Origin: CAZUMJ01 sp964621605
GTDB lineage: Bacteria > Actinomycetota > Acidimicrobiia > Acidimicrobiales > Iamiaceae
DNA: 64,000 nucleotides
Direction of reading: 5' to 3'
Assembly (NCBI GenBank): GCA_964621605.1
Contig: CAZUMJ010000011.1
Coordinates: 11,405-75,404 of the forward strand
This document shows positions 48,706 through 57,757 of this stretch, one piece after another; position 1 is the first letter of the stretch; each line of letters opens with the position of its first letter. The notes under the pieces were generated by a model that worked only from the letters and a program-made list of their open reading frames with translations, had not been told where the DNA came from and did not search any database. The translations under genes were made by a program, and so were the position numbers.

Positions 48706-50022
48706 ATGACGAACAAGAACTGGGGCTTCGAGACCACGCAGATCCATGCCGGGCACCGGCCGGACCCGACCACCGGGGCGACGGCCACGCCGATCTACCA
48801 GACGACGTCGTTCCAGTTCAACGATGCCGATCACGCCGCGAACCTGTTCGCGCTGAGCGAGATCGGCAACATCTACACCCGCATCATGAACCCCACGCAG
48901 GCCGTGGTGGAGGCAAAGGTCGCGGCGCTCGAAGGTGCGCCCGACACCGCCGTGGGCCTGCCCGGTGCGCTCGAACTGGCGTCGGGGCAGTCCGCCAGCA
49001 TGTTCGCCATCCTCAACATCGCAGGGGCAGGCGACCACGTGGTGGCCTCCGCGTCGCTGTACGGCGGGACGTTCAACCTCTTCCACCACTCGCTGCGCAA
49101 GCTGGGCATCGACTTCACCTTCGTGGAGGACCCCGACGACCTCGACGCGTGGCGCGCCGCGGCGCAGCCGAACACCAAGGCGTTCTTCGGCGAGACCATC
49201 GGCAACCCCAAGAACGACGTGCTGAACCTCCGTGGCGTCGCCGACGTCGCGCACGAGGTGGGTGTGCCGCTCATCGTCGACAACACGATCGCCACCCCGT
49301 GGCTGTTGCGTCCGCTCGAGCACGGCGCGGACATCGTGGTGCACTCGACCACCAAGTTCATGTCCGGCCACGCCACCACGATCGGCGGGGTGCTCGTCGA
49401 CGGTGGCACGTTCGACTTCTCGCAGAACGACCGCTTCCCCGGCATGGTCGAACCCGACGAGAGCTACCACGGCCTGGCGTACTGGCCGGCACTCGGTCCG
49501 GGCTCGTACATCATCAAGGCACGCGTGCAGCTGCTGCGCGACCTGGGTGCCGCCATCTCCCCGTTCAACGCCTTCCTGACGATCCAGGGCCTCGAGACGT
49601 TGAGCCTGCGCGTCGAGCGCCACAACGCCAACGCGGCGAAGGTCGCGGCGTTCCTCGAGGGGCACGAGCAGGTCGAGCGGGTCAACTACGCGGGGCTGTC
49701 GAGCTCGCCGTGGCACGACCGCGCCACGGAGCTGTTCGGCGGCAAGGGGTACGGCTCGCTGCCGTCGTTCGTCATCGCCGGCGGGCACGAAGCCGGCAAG
49801 CGCTTCATCAACGCCCTGCAGCTGCACCAGCACGTCGCCAACATGGGTGACGTCCGCAGCCTCGCCATCCACCCGGCGTCCACGACGCACTCGCAGATGA
49901 CATCCGAGGAGCTGCTGCGCATCGGGATCGAGCCGGGCCTGGTGCGCCTCTCGGTCGGCATCGAGACCGTCGACGACATCATCGCCGACCTGGAGCAGGC
50001 GTTCGGCGCAGCCCGGGGCTGA
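48706..50022 (+). CDS. metY: O-acetylhomoserine sulfhydrylase / cystathionine gamma-synthase-like PLP enzyme
   Basis: 438-residue PLP enzyme of the Cys/Met metabolism family that most likely makes homocysteine from O-acetylhomoserine and sulfide. WGFETTQIHAGHRPDPTTGA is the family N-terminus, YTRIMNPTQAVVEAK is the substrate loop, and K217 in HSTTKFMSGHATT is the PLP lysine. The length (about 430) fits MetY better than MetB (about 390). It is convergent with the glycosyltransferase gene at 50064. A MetB-type activity is the main alternative. Confidence 0.88.
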   Translation: MTNKNWGFETTQIHAGHRPDPTTGATATPIYQTTSFQFNDADHAANLFALSEIGNIYTRIMNPTQAVVEAKVAALEGAPDTAVGLPGALELASGQSASMFAILNIAGAGDHVVASASLYGGTFNLFHHSLRKLGIDFTFVEDPDDLDAWRAAAQPNTKAFFGETIGNPKNDVLNLRGVADVAHEVGVPLIVDNTIATPWLLRPLEHGADIVVHSTTKFMSGHATTIGGVLVDGGTFDFSQNDRFPGMVEPDESYHGLAYWPALGPGSYIIKARVQLLRDLGAAISPFNAFLTIQGLETLSLRVERHNANAAKVAAFLEGHEQVERVNYAGLSSSPWHDRATELFGGKGYGSLPSFVIAGGHEAGKRFINALQLHQHVANMGDVRSLAIHPASTTHSQMTSEELLRIGIEPGLVRLSVGIETVDDIIADLEQAFGAARG

Positions 50023-50063
50023 CGGTACGGGCACGCCGTAGCCGCGGCCGGCGGCCGGTGCGC

Positions 50064-52046
50064 TCAGCCCGACGAGGCGGGTTGCGGGGATCGCTGTGGT
50101 CCTCGCAACCCCACACGTCGTCTGACCGTCCACACCTCTCGCAGGCTCGACACGTAGGCGCCGGAGCGCACGTGCCCGTCTGCGTGGTGCTCCCAGCGCA
50201 CGCCGACCTCGAGGACCGAGAAGCCGTAGGCACGCGCGAGCGCGAGGGCTTCGACGTCGAAGCCCCATCCGTCGATCTCGGTGTGCGCGAACACCGCCTC
50301 GGCAGCTTCCGCGCTGAACACCTTGAAGCCGCGCTGCGAGTCGCGGATGCCGGGGAGCACGAGAAGCTGGATGACCAGGTTGCCGATCTGTCCGACGCGT
50401 GATCGCAATGCCGACTGCGCGTGGGTCACCTCGCGTCCGCGCACGCCGATCGACCCGATCACGATGTCGGGCGGGTGGGTACGGCGAGCGGCCGCGGCGA
50501 GGAGCCGGTCGAGCTCCGCGATGTGCGTGGACCCGTCCGCGTCGAGGAAGACGCGCTGGTGTCCGGTGGCCGCCAACATCCCGGCACGCACCGCCGCGCC
50601 CTTGCCGCGGTTCTGCGGCAGGGCGACGAGTCGGATCATGGGCATGTCCGAGGCGAGGTTCGTGACACGCGCGGCGGTGTCGTCGGTGGAGCCGTCGTCG
50701 ACCACCAGGACCTCTGCGGTTCCCGGTCGGCCGTGTAGGTACTCGGCGATGTCGGCGAGGGTCGGTTCGATGCGACCGGCCTCGTTGTAGGCGGGCACGA
50801 TCACCGACAGGTCCACCGCCGCCGGCGACGGGATGAAGGCCGGGCGGGGCCACATGGGTGCTTGCTGCTGCCGCGCGATGCGCGTCGCGAAGACGAACCC
50901 TCCGACGGCCACCACGATGAGCGGACTGACGCCGGCGATCCCGGAGAGCAGGTGTACGTACCCGAGCGCCCAGAGGGCCAGCAGCCACCGGCGCTGACGG
51001 CGGGTTGCCGTCGCGAGAAGTCCGCAACCGGTGACGATGAGGAGGCCGGCGTCGTACCACATGGTGTGCGGCGACAGCAGCACGATGCCGGCGGCGGCCG
51101 CGCCCATGCACGCGGCAGACGACGAGCGGTCGAAGTGGCGCCAGGTGCGGACGAGCGAGGCGACCACCAGTGCGGCGAGGCCCCACCCGATGACGTTGGC
51201 CGCGAGGTCGTCGACGCCGCGGATCGCCTGGGCGACGCCGAGCAGCGACACCGCGTTCGCCTTGTTGGCGGCCGCATCGAGGTCGCCGAACGCGTTGGCC
51301 TGCTCGAGCCAGGTGCGCGGCCACGCGACACCGCAGATGACCGCACCGGCCGCCCACAGCCCCACCGCGGTGACCGCGGCGCCCGCCATCGCCCGCCACC
51401 GCCCGGCGACCAGCACGAGGAACAGCAGCGGGCCGCCCAGCTGGGGCTTGCAGAGGGCCAGCCCCGCCACGAGCCCCGCGGCCAGGTCACGGTCGTCGTG
51501 GAGGAGGCGCCAGGTCGCGGCCAGCACCAAGATCGTGAGCGCGGTGTTCTGGCCCAGCATCACGCCGGCGAAGCCCGGGAAGAACGTGAGCGAGAGGGCG
51601 AGGATGCGGGCGTAGGAGTGGCGCAGGTCGCGCACCATCGGCTCGATCAGGTGCAGCGCGAGACCGACCGCTCCCAGCATCAGGCACGTGACGAGGAAGT
51701 ACGAGAGGCGATACGGCAGGCGCGCCAACGGCGCATAGGCGAGCGCGACCGGTGGCGGGTAGGCGAACGCCAAGAAGCCGCTGGTGTCGCCGGCGAAGAG
51801 GTCGCGCTGGGCGGCTGACTGGCGTGCCGGCTCGTAGAGGTGCGCGGCGTCGCCGTCGTTGACGATGCGCCCGGCGCTGTAGAAGGCCGGGTAGTCACCG
51901 CCGAGGCGACCCGACGCCGTGCCCGAGCCCTGCCCGGCGAGCAGTGCGACGGTGAACGCGACGGCGAGCGCGGCGAGCACCGCCCATGCGATGCGATTCG
52001 CCCGCGCGTAGCCCAGGTGCGGCAGCTTCAGCGGCGGGCGGGTCAC
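50064..52046 (-). CDS. fusion of a GT87-like membrane mannosyltransferase and a GT2 polyprenyl-phosphate sugar synthase domain
   Basis: 660 residues. Residues about 15-400 contain roughly ten membrane helices with the DUF2029/GT87 pattern (GGDYPAFYSAGRIVNDGD, FAYPPPVALAYAPLARL). Residues about 430-640 are a GT-A domain of the dolichyl-phosphate glucose/mannose synthase type (DLSVIVPAYNEAGRIEPTL, VLVVDDGSTDDT, NRGKGAAVRAGM, LDADGST). The GT2 half would charge polyprenyl phosphate with a sugar in the cytoplasm, and the GT-C half would use it outside. GAAGGT precedes the GTG at 52046. A terminator-like hairpin separates it from serC. Confidence 0.8.
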   Translation of the reverse strand: MTRPPLKLPHLGYARANRIAWAVLAALAVAFTVALLAGQGSGTASGRLGGDYPAFYSAGRIVNDGDAAHLYEPARQSAAQRDLFAGDTSGFLAFAYPPPVALAYAPLARLPYRLSYFLVTCLMLGAVGLALHLIEPMVRDLRHSYARILALSLTFFPGFAGVMLGQNTALTILVLAATWRLLHDDRDLAAGLVAGLALCKPQLGGPLLFLVLVAGRWRAMAGAAVTAVGLWAAGAVICGVAWPRTWLEQANAFGDLDAAANKANAVSLLGVAQAIRGVDDLAANVIGWGLAALVVASLVRTWRHFDRSSSAACMGAAAAGIVLLSPHTMWYDAGLLIVTGCGLLATATRRQRRWLLALWALGYVHLLSGIAGVSPLIVVAVGGFVFATRIARQQQAPMWPRPAFIPSPAAVDLSVIVPAYNEAGRIEPTLADIAEYLHGRPGTAEVLVVDDGSTDDTAARVTNLASDMPMIRLVALPQNRGKGAAVRAGMLAATGHQRVFLDADGSTHIAELDRLLAAAARRTHPPDIVIGSIGVRGREVTHAQSALRSRVGQIGNLVIQLLVLPGIRDSQRGFKVFSAEAAEAVFAHTEIDGWGFDVEALALARAYGFSVLEVGVRWEHHADGHVRSGAYVSSLREVWTVRRRVGLRGPQRSPQPASSG

Positions 52047-52062
52047 ACCTTCACGTCGGTCG

Positions 52063-52095
52063 GCCGACCGGGGTCTTGAGTCGGCCCCGGTCGGC
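52063..52095 (-). terminator. terminator-like hairpin after serC
   Basis: GCCGACCGGGG (52063-52073) pairs with CCCCGGTCGGC (52085-52095), an 11-bp perfect stem with an 11-nt loop, just downstream of the serC stop and before the glycosyltransferase start. No T tract follows on the minus strand, so efficiency is uncertain. Confidence 0.45.
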
Positions 52096-52103
52096 GAACC
52101 GGG

Positions 52104-53243
52104 TCAGGAGATGGCGGCCACGACGTGGTCGATGCACCCGGTCAGCGCGGCCACGTCTTCGGGGTCGATCGCGGGGAAGATCGCGATGCGGAGCTGGTTG
52201 CGGCCGAGCTTGCGGTAGGCGTCGGTGTCGACGATGCCGTTCGCGCGCAGGATGGCCGACACCGCGGTTGCGTCGATGCGCTCGTCGAGGTCGATGGTCG
52301 CCACCACGTGGCTGCGGTCGGCCGGGTTCGCGACGTACGGCGAGGCGAAGTCGCTCGCCTCGGCCCAGTTGTAGATGGTCTCCGCGGAGCGGTCGCAGCG
52401 GCCGGCGGCGAACGCCAGACCACCGTTGTGGTTGATCCACTCGACCTGCTGGACGGCGAGGTGGATCGTGGCGAGCGCGGGGGTGTTGTAGGTCTGGTCC
52501 TTGCGGGAGTTCTCGAGGGCGACCGACAGGTCGATAGACGCGGGGATCCAGCGTCCGGATGCCTTGATGCGCTCGATGCGCTCGATGGCAGCAGGAGAGC
52601 AGGTTGCAAGCCAGAGGCCGCCGTCGGAGGCCAGGCACTTCTGCGGGGCGAAGTAGTAGACGTCGGTCTGCGCGGCGTCGAAGCGCAACCCGCCGGCGGC
52701 TGACGTGGCATCGACGGCGACCAGGCCTTCGGCGCCGTCGGGGCGACGGATCTCCATCGCGACGCCGGTCGAGGTCTCGTTGTGGGTCAGCGCGTAGAGG
52801 TCGACGTCGGGGTTGGCGACCGCTTCGGGATGCGTGCCCGGCTCGCTCTTGATGACCTCGGGGTCGTCGAGGAACGGCGCCTGCTTGGCGGCCTTCGCGA
52901 ACTTGGACGAGAACTCACCGAAGTCGAGGTGCTGGCTGCGGCGCTCGATGAGGCCGAACGTGGCGGCATCCCAGAAGACGGTGGTGCCGCCGTTGCCGAG
53001 CAGCACTTCGTACCCGTCGGGGAGGGCGAACAGCTCGGCGAGGCCGTTGCGCAGCCGTGCGACCATGAACTTCACGGTTGCCTGACGGTGGCTCGTGCCG
53101 AGGTAGTGGGGGGCGTCCGCGGCGAGCGCTGCGACGGCCTCGGCCCGCACCTTGGACGGCCCGCACCCGAAGCGCCCGTCTGCGGGCAGCAGCTCGGCGG
53201 GGATGGTGACGGCGGGCGTATTGGCTTCGGGTGGTGGAGTCAT
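52104..53243 (-). CDS. serC: phosphoserine aminotransferase
   Basis: 379-residue PLP enzyme that makes phosphoserine from 3-phosphohydroxypyruvate and glutamate, the second step of serine synthesis. [16 protein letters not shown] opens the protein, SRKDQ and NTP are conserved, and K202 in [13 protein letters not shown] is the PLP lysine. It matches the actinobacterial (mycobacterial) type. The neighbouring serA at 58703 makes its substrate. It diverges from the aspartate aminotransferase gene. Confidence 0.92.
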   Translation of the reverse strand: MTPPPEANTPAVTIPAELLPADGRFGCGPSKVRAEAVAALAADAPHYLGTSHRQATVKFMVARLRNGLAELFALPDGYEVLLGNGGTTVFWDAATFGLIERRSQHLDFGEFSSKFAKAAKQAPFLDDPEVIKSEPGTHPEAVANPDVDLYALTHNETSTGVAMEIRRPDGAEGLVAVDATSAAGGLRFDAAQTDVYYFAPQKCLASDGGLWLATCSPAAIERIERIKASGRWIPASIDLSVALENSRKDQTYNTPALATIHLAVQQVEWINHNGGLAFAAGRCDRSAETIYNWAEASDFASPYVANPADRSHVVATIDLDERIDATAVSAILRANGIVDTDAYRKLGRNQLRIAIFPAIDPEDVAALTGCIDHVVAAIS

Positions 53244-53251
53244 CGTCTGCC

Positions 53252-53257
53252 ACTATG
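53252..53257 (-). promoter_or_regulatory. -10 box CATAGT of serC
   Basis: CATAGT on the minus strand is 8 nt upstream of the serC ATG at 53243, with no Shine-Dalgarno sequence, consistent with a leaderless mRNA. Confidence 0.35.
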
Positions 53258-53286
53258 GCAGCGACCTGCCAAGGAGCGAAACCCGT

Positions 53287-54486
53287 ATGTCCACTTCCCG
53301 AGTCTCCCAACGAGTTGCTGCGATCGCGCCGAGCGCCACGCTCGCCGTGGACGCCAAGGCGAAGGCGTTGAAGGCCGCGGGGGAGCCGGTCATCGGGTTC
53401 GGTGCGGGTGAGCCCGACTTCCCGACCCCAGCCCACATCGTGGAAGCGGCAGCCGAGGCATGTCGCGACCCGCGCAACCACCGCTACACGCCTGCGGGGG
53501 GCCTTCCCGAGCTGCGCGAGGCGATCGCTGCGAAGACCCGACGTGACTCGGGCTATGAGGTCGATCCGGCGAACGTGCTGGTCACCAACGGCGGCAAGCA
53601 CGCCATCTATAACGCGCTGACCGCGCTGCTCGACCCGGGCGACGAGGTGCTGCTTCCCGCCCCCTACTGGACCACCTACCCGGAGCCGGTCCGGCTGGTC
53701 GGTGGGGTCGTGGTCGAGCTCCCGACGACGGCGGCCGCCGGGTTCAAGGTGACCGTCGAGCAGCTCGAGGCTGCACGTACCCCGCGCACCAAGGTGCTCG
53801 TGTTCGTGTCGCCGTCGAACCCGACGGGTGTCGTCTACACGCCCGACGAGGTGCGCGCGATCGGGCGATGGGCCGCCGACGCGGGCATCTGGGTGCTCAC
53901 CGACGAGATCTACGAGCACCTCACCTACGGCGAGCACGTGTTCTCGTCGATCGCAACCGAGGTGCCGGAGCTCGGCGACCGTGTCGTGATCGTCAACGGC
54001 GTGGCGAAGACCTATGCCATGACGGGCTGGCGGGTCGGGTGGGTGATCGGTCCGTCCGATGTCATCAAGGCCGCCACGAACCTGCAGTCGCACGCCACGT
54101 CGAACGTCTCGAACGTGGCACAGCGGGCGGCGTTGGCAGCCGTGGCGGGACCCCTCGACGCGGTGGCGGAGATGCGCGCCGCGTTCTTCCGTCGGGGCCA
54201 GACGATGTACCGCATGCTCTCCGACATCGCTGGCGTGTCCGTCCTCGAACCACAGGGTGCCTTCTACGCGTTCCCGTCGTTCGAGGGTGTGCTGGGTCGT
54301 GAGATCGCCGGGCGGAGGATCGACACCACGCTCGACCTCGCGGCGGTCGTCCTCGACGAGGCAAAGGTCGCGATCGTGCCGGGCGAGGCGTTCGCCGCTC
54401 CCGGATATGCCCGCCTGTCGTTCGCGCTGGGCGACGACGACCTGGTCGAGGGCATCAGCCGCATCGCGGCACTGCTCGGCTCCTGA
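53287..54486 (+). CDS. aspC: aspartate aminotransferase (class I/II)
   Basis: 399-residue PLP enzyme, probably aspartate:2-oxoglutarate aminotransferase. [20 protein letters not shown] and [15 protein letters not shown] are the class Ib N-terminus, SNPTG binds the cofactor, and K241 in [16 protein letters not shown] is the PLP lysine; [11 protein letters not shown] carries the substrate-binding arginine. The in-frame opening extends upstream, but the ATG at 53287 has AAGGAG ahead of it. Prephenate or other aromatic aminotransferase activity is possible in this subgroup. Confidence 0.9.
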   Translation: MSTSRVSQRVAAIAPSATLAVDAKAKALKAAGEPVIGFGAGEPDFPTPAHIVEAAAEACRDPRNHRYTPAGGLPELREAIAAKTRRDSGYEVDPANVLVTNGGKHAIYNALTALLDPGDEVLLPAPYWTTYPEPVRLVGGVVVELPTTAAAGFKVTVEQLEAARTPRTKVLVFVSPSNPTGVVYTPDEVRAIGRWAADAGIWVLTDEIYEHLTYGEHVFSSIATEVPELGDRVVIVNGVAKTYAMTGWRVGWVIGPSDVIKAATNLQSHATSNVSNVAQRAALAAVAGPLDAVAEMRAAFFRRGQTMYRMLSDIAGVSVLEPQGAFYAFPSFEGVLGREIAGRRIDTTLDLAAVVLDEAKVAIVPGEAFAAPGYARLSFALGDDDLVEGISRIAALLGS

Positions 54487-54573
54487 GCCGCAGCACGCAT
54501 CATTCCCCGGAGCCGGTCTGACGGGACGGCGAGGCGGTCCCGAGGTGTCGTAGGTGTGCGCGAGTCTGGGCCG

Positions 54574-56601
54574 ATGGAGCTGCCCGTCGTGCCCTACGGA
54601 TCCTGGCCGTCTCCGCTCACAGCGGCGGCGGTCGTTGCCGGTGCTGCCACGCCGGGCGAGGTGCGCGCGGACGGCGACGACGTGTGGTGGTCCGAGGCTC
54701 GCCCGGGCGAGGGCGGCCGTGTGCAGATCGTGCGTCACACCCCCGACGCCGAGCGCCACGACGTGCTTCCCGATGGCTGGTCTGCCCGCACCCGCGTCCA
54801 CGAGTACGGCGGGGGTGCATGGTGTGTGCGCGGTGCCGTGTTGGTGTTCGTACGTGACGAGGATCAGCGGATCTACCGGCTCGACCCGGAATTGGGGGCC
54901 GTCCCGCGCCCGTTGACGCCGACGCCGGTCGGGCGCCACGGACTGCGCTACGCCGACCTCGCGTTCGATGCGGGCGGCTGTCACGTGCTGGCGGTGCGCG
55001 AGGCGCACGGCGCGGACCGTTCGGCCGTCGCGACGGGTGACGAGCCGGTGAACGACCTCATCGCGGTCGCGGTCGACGGCAGCGCCGCCACCTCCGTGAG
55101 CTTGCCCGCGCTTGTGGAAGGCGCCGACTTCTTCGCCCGACCCTGTACCGGCCCGTCCGATCGTGCGTTGGCGTGGATCAGCTGGGACCACCCCGCGATG
55201 CCGTGGGATGCCACGGTGCTGCGCGTGGCGCCGCTGCGCCACGTCGATGGCGCACCCCAGGTCGACCTCTCGGCTGCAGAGGTGGTGGCGGGCCACGCGA
55301 TGGGCGAGGAGGGTGAGTCCGTGACCGAACCGGCGTGGCTGCCCGACGGTTCTCTCACCTTTCTGTCCGACCGTTCCGGTTGGTGGAACCCCTATCGGTG
55401 GCGAGCCGGCACGGTCGAGCAGCTCGCGACCGTGGCGGGTGAGATCGGCGGGCCGCACTGGGTGTTCGGCCTCACCTCGCTGGCCTGGACGCGTACCGAT
55501 CGCTTCGTGTGCAGCGTGCGTCGCGACGGCGACGCCACGTTGGCCGTCGGCACGTCAGGTGGTGGTGCGCCCGACTCGCTCGAACTCCCCTTCAGCGAGG
55601 TCACCCAGGTCGTCTCCGCCTCCGGTGGCTCGGTGCTCGTGGTGGGCGGTGGGCCGACGTCGGAGTCCACCGTGGCGCGGGTGCTGCTGGCGTCGAACGC
55701 GCCCCGTGCCCACGTCGAGGTGTTGCGGCCCGCGCGTGACGTGGGCTTCGGAGCCGACACCGACGCGTGGGTCTCGACTGCTGAGCACATCACCGTTCCG
55801 ACGACGGACGGGATGGTGACCCACGCCCTCCTCTACCGGCCACGCAACCCGACGGTGCGCGCACCCCAGGGGACTCGCCCGCCGCTGTTGGTGCTCTGCC
55901 ACGGTGGCCCGACCTCGCACGCCCGCAACCAGTTGAGCGTTGCGGTGCAGTTCTGGACGTCGCGTGGCTTCTGTGTCGCCGACGTGAACTACCGGGGCAG
56001 CACTGGGTACGGACGTACCTATCGCGACGCGTTGCGCGGCGCGTGGGGCGTGCGTGACGTCGCGGACTGCGTCGCGGTGGCGCAGCACCTTGCCGCAAGC
56101 GGCGAGGTGGACGGCACGCGCATGGCAATCCGCGGGGGGAGTGCGGGGGGTTTCGTCGTGTTGGCCGCGCTCACGTTCCACGACACGTTCGCGGCCGGCA
56201 CCAGCCTGTACGGCATCGGTGACCTCGAGGCGCTCGCGCGCGACACGCACAAGTTCGAGGCTCGCTATCTCGATGGGCTGGTGGCCCCGTGGCCGCAAGG
56301 CGCGGACGTGTACCGCGCACGTTCGCCCATCCATCACCTCGATCAGGTGCGGGTACCGGTCGCGATCTTTCAAGGCGCCGAGGATCAGGTGGTGCCAGCG
56401 GCGCAGGCCGAGGCGATCGTCGCAGCGTTGGCAGCGAACGGCGTGCCGTACGCGGCGGTCACCTTCGCGGGGGAGCAGCACGGGTTCAGGCAGGCGCCCA
56501 ACATCATCAGAGCGCTCGAGGGCGAGCTGTGGTTCTACGGGCGGGTCTTCGGATTCGAACCCGCAGATGACATCGATCCGCTGCCGGGGTCGGGGCTCTG
56601 A
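54574..56601 (+). CDS. S9-family prolyl oligopeptidase-like peptidase
   Basis: 675 residues. The N-terminal part (about 1-410) is a beta-propeller with TolB/DPP-like blades; the C-terminal part (about 415-675) is an alpha/beta-hydrolase with S523 (RGGSAGGF), D604 (GAEDQVVP) and H636 (EQHGFR). It cleaves short peptides, probably after proline or as an aminoacyl-peptidase. No signal peptide is seen, so it is cytoplasmic. The ATG at 54574 gives the natural N-terminus; the GTG at 54556 would add six residues, and neither has a strong Shine-Dalgarno sequence. A structured leader for the next gene follows it. Confidence 0.85.
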   Translation: MELPVVPYGSWPSPLTAAAVVAGAATPGEVRADGDDVWWSEARPGEGGRVQIVRHTPDAERHDVLPDGWSARTRVHEYGGGAWCVRGAVLVFVRDEDQRIYRLDPELGAVPRPLTPTPVGRHGLRYADLAFDAGGCHVLAVREAHGADRSAVATGDEPVNDLIAVAVDGSAATSVSLPALVEGADFFARPCTGPSDRALAWISWDHPAMPWDATVLRVAPLRHVDGAPQVDLSAAEVVAGHAMGEEGESVTEPAWLPDGSLTFLSDRSGWWNPYRWRAGTVEQLATVAGEIGGPHWVFGLTSLAWTRTDRFVCSVRRDGDATLAVGTSGGGAPDSLELPFSEVTQVVSASGGSVLVVGGGPTSESTVARVLLASNAPRAHVEVLRPARDVGFGADTDAWVSTAEHITVPTTDGMVTHALLYRPRNPTVRAPQGTRPPLLVLCHGGPTSHARNQLSVAVQFWTSRGFCVADVNYRGSTGYGRTYRDALRGAWGVRDVADCVAVAQHLAASGEVDGTRMAIRGGSAGGFVVLAALTFHDTFAAGTSLYGIGDLEALARDTHKFEARYLDGLVAPWPQGADVYRARSPIHHLDQVRVPVAIFQGAEDQVVPAAQAEAIVAALAANGVPYAAVTFAGEQHGFRQAPNIIRALEGELWFYGRVFGFEPADDIDPLPGSGL

Positions 56602-56789
56602 TCGGGCCCACACTTTTGCTTGACAGAGGCGAAAGTTCGGGAGCACGATAGCTACTGAAAAGTAGCACGGCGGTCCGTGGGTTCCCCGGCGCTTGTCGCC
56701 CTTGCGGTCCTCCATCGACGTACCCCGCGGCGTGCCGCGGGTGCTCCCCTCGCGACGAACTGTCGCGCCTACGGCGAAAGGACCTCTCC
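56602..56789 (+). promoter_or_regulatory. structured leader with possible ribosome-binding-site sequestration
   Basis: This 188-nt gap holds several inverted repeats: CTTTTGC/GCGAAAG (56612-56634), GCTACT-GAAA-AGTAGC (56651-56666), CCCGCGGC/GCCGCGGG (about 56723-56740), CGCGAC/GTCGCG (about 56751-56766) and CGCC/GGCG. The last ones are enclosed by GGTCCT (56706-56711) and AGGACC (56779-56784), and the Shine-Dalgarno sequence AAAGGA (56777-56782) is part of that closing stem. The layout looks like a translational switch, but I cannot match it to a known riboswitch family. TTGACA at 56620 is a possible -35 element. Confidence 0.4.
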
Positions 56790-57293
56790 ATGCCTGCAAT
56801 GTCTTTCCTTGCGCGCTCCGGCGCGCCCCGCACCACTGTTCGCCGGGTCGGGCCAGTCGGTGCCCTGCTCCTGGCGGTCGTCCTCCTCGCCAGCGCCTGC
56901 CAGATCGACTGGCAGCAGAACAAGAACTTCGGCGTCGTCATCGAGCCTGGCGCAGCGCGCGCCAGCATGGCGATCTATCGTGCGCCACGCAAGCTGCTGT
57001 ACACGATCTATCAGCAGAAGGGGATCCGCCCCGTGCAAGACATCATCTACGCCTCAGGCAACGGACCGCTCACGAAGATGTCCGGGTTCTGCGTTGCCAA
57101 CGCCTGTTACCAGAGCGGGTTCCTCCGCGACGAGTTTCACGAGCTCGTCTATGGCCGCACCGGTGACCTGACGGAGGCGCTCGTCAACGCACAGCAGAGC
57201 CTCGACTGCCTCGATCTCACGATCATCTCGGGTGGCCTGTACACCCCGAACTGGACCCACAAGTCCGTCGGCTGCATCATCGGTGAAGTATGA
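56790..57293 (+). CDS. small lipoprotein of unknown function
   Basis: 167 residues. A basic N-terminus and hydrophobic stretch end in LLASAC (lipidated Cys about residue 37). The mature part has four more cysteines (FCVANACYQ, LDCLDLT, VGCIIGEV), probably two disulfides. I do not recognise the family. The ATG at 56790 is preceded by AAAGGA inside a predicted stem. Its stop overlaps the next gene (ATGA), so the two exported proteins are co-translated and may act together. Confidence 0.7.
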   Translation: MPAMSFLARSGAPRTTVRRVGPVGALLLAVVLLASACQIDWQQNKNFGVVIEPGAARASMAIYRAPRKLLYTIYQQKGIRPVQDIIYASGNGPLTKMSGFCVANACYQSGFLRDEFHELVYGRTGDLTEALVNAQQSLDCLDLTIISGGLYTPNWTHKSVGCIIGEV

Positions 57294-57757
57294 GGCGGCC
57301 ACTGTGGCTTGGTGGCGGCGTCGCCGTGCTGTTGGTGTGCCTCACGCTCGTCGTGTTCCTGGTGGTCGGCGGCGGGAGCACCGATCGCGACCGCACGAAG
57401 GGCCCTTCCGCCAGTGCCGAGCAAGTCGCGGCGCGGTGCAAGGCATTCCGCACCGCGTTCCCCGACTGGGATGCCGTCAAAGGGCGCACCTTCACCGCCT
57501 TGGTGCAGGCTCCACTACCCGACGCCGTCGCGGACGCCACCGGGTCGGCGTTCTTGTTGCTGGCCGAGTCGAAGTCCGTCGACTTCGGGCTGTGGACGCC
57601 GGCCATCGACTACCTCAAGCAAAACGCCCGCCACGATGTGCTCCACGCCGGCGATGCAGTGCCACGCACCGCGGCGGTGGTCGAGGCCGCACGTCGAGCC
57701 GACGCGGACATCGTCGCCGGCCAATGCCGGACGGCGAGCGCTGGCGTGACGAGTTAG
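57290..57757 (+). CDS. membrane-anchored exported protein of unknown function
   Basis: 155 residues: one N-terminal membrane helix (about 7-27, WLGGGVAVLLVCLTLVVFLVV) followed by an extracytoplasmic domain with two cysteines (ARCKAF, AGQCRT). The ectodomain is mostly helical, with LLLAESKSVDFGLWTPAIDYLK as its longest conserved-looking stretch. It overlaps the lipoprotein gene by 4 bp. Its stop overlaps the convergent surE stop by 4 bp. Family unknown. Confidence 0.65.
   Translation: MRRPLWLGGGVAVLLVCLTLVVFLVVGGGSTDRDRTKGPSASAEQVAARCKAFRTAFPDWDAVKGRTFTALVQAPLPDAVADATGSAFLLLAESKSVDFGLWTPAIDYLKQNARHDVLHAGDAVPRTAAVVEAARRADADIVAGQCRTASAGVTS

Noticed and set aside
48706..48760. SAM riboswitch before metY
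   Set aside because: Only 122 bp separate the divergent starts and a -10 box lies directly before the ATG, leaving no room for a leader.
48649..51399. 916-codon open frame on the minus strand over metY and the glycosyltransferase
   Set aside because: It runs antisense to metY and out of frame with the minus-strand GT87-GT2 gene, both clearly coding; its composition is Arg/Gly/His-rich without motifs.
56602..56789. tRNA gene in the structured leader
   Set aside because: No acceptor stem with discriminator, anticodon loop or T-arm could be assembled; the stems do not fit a cloverleaf.
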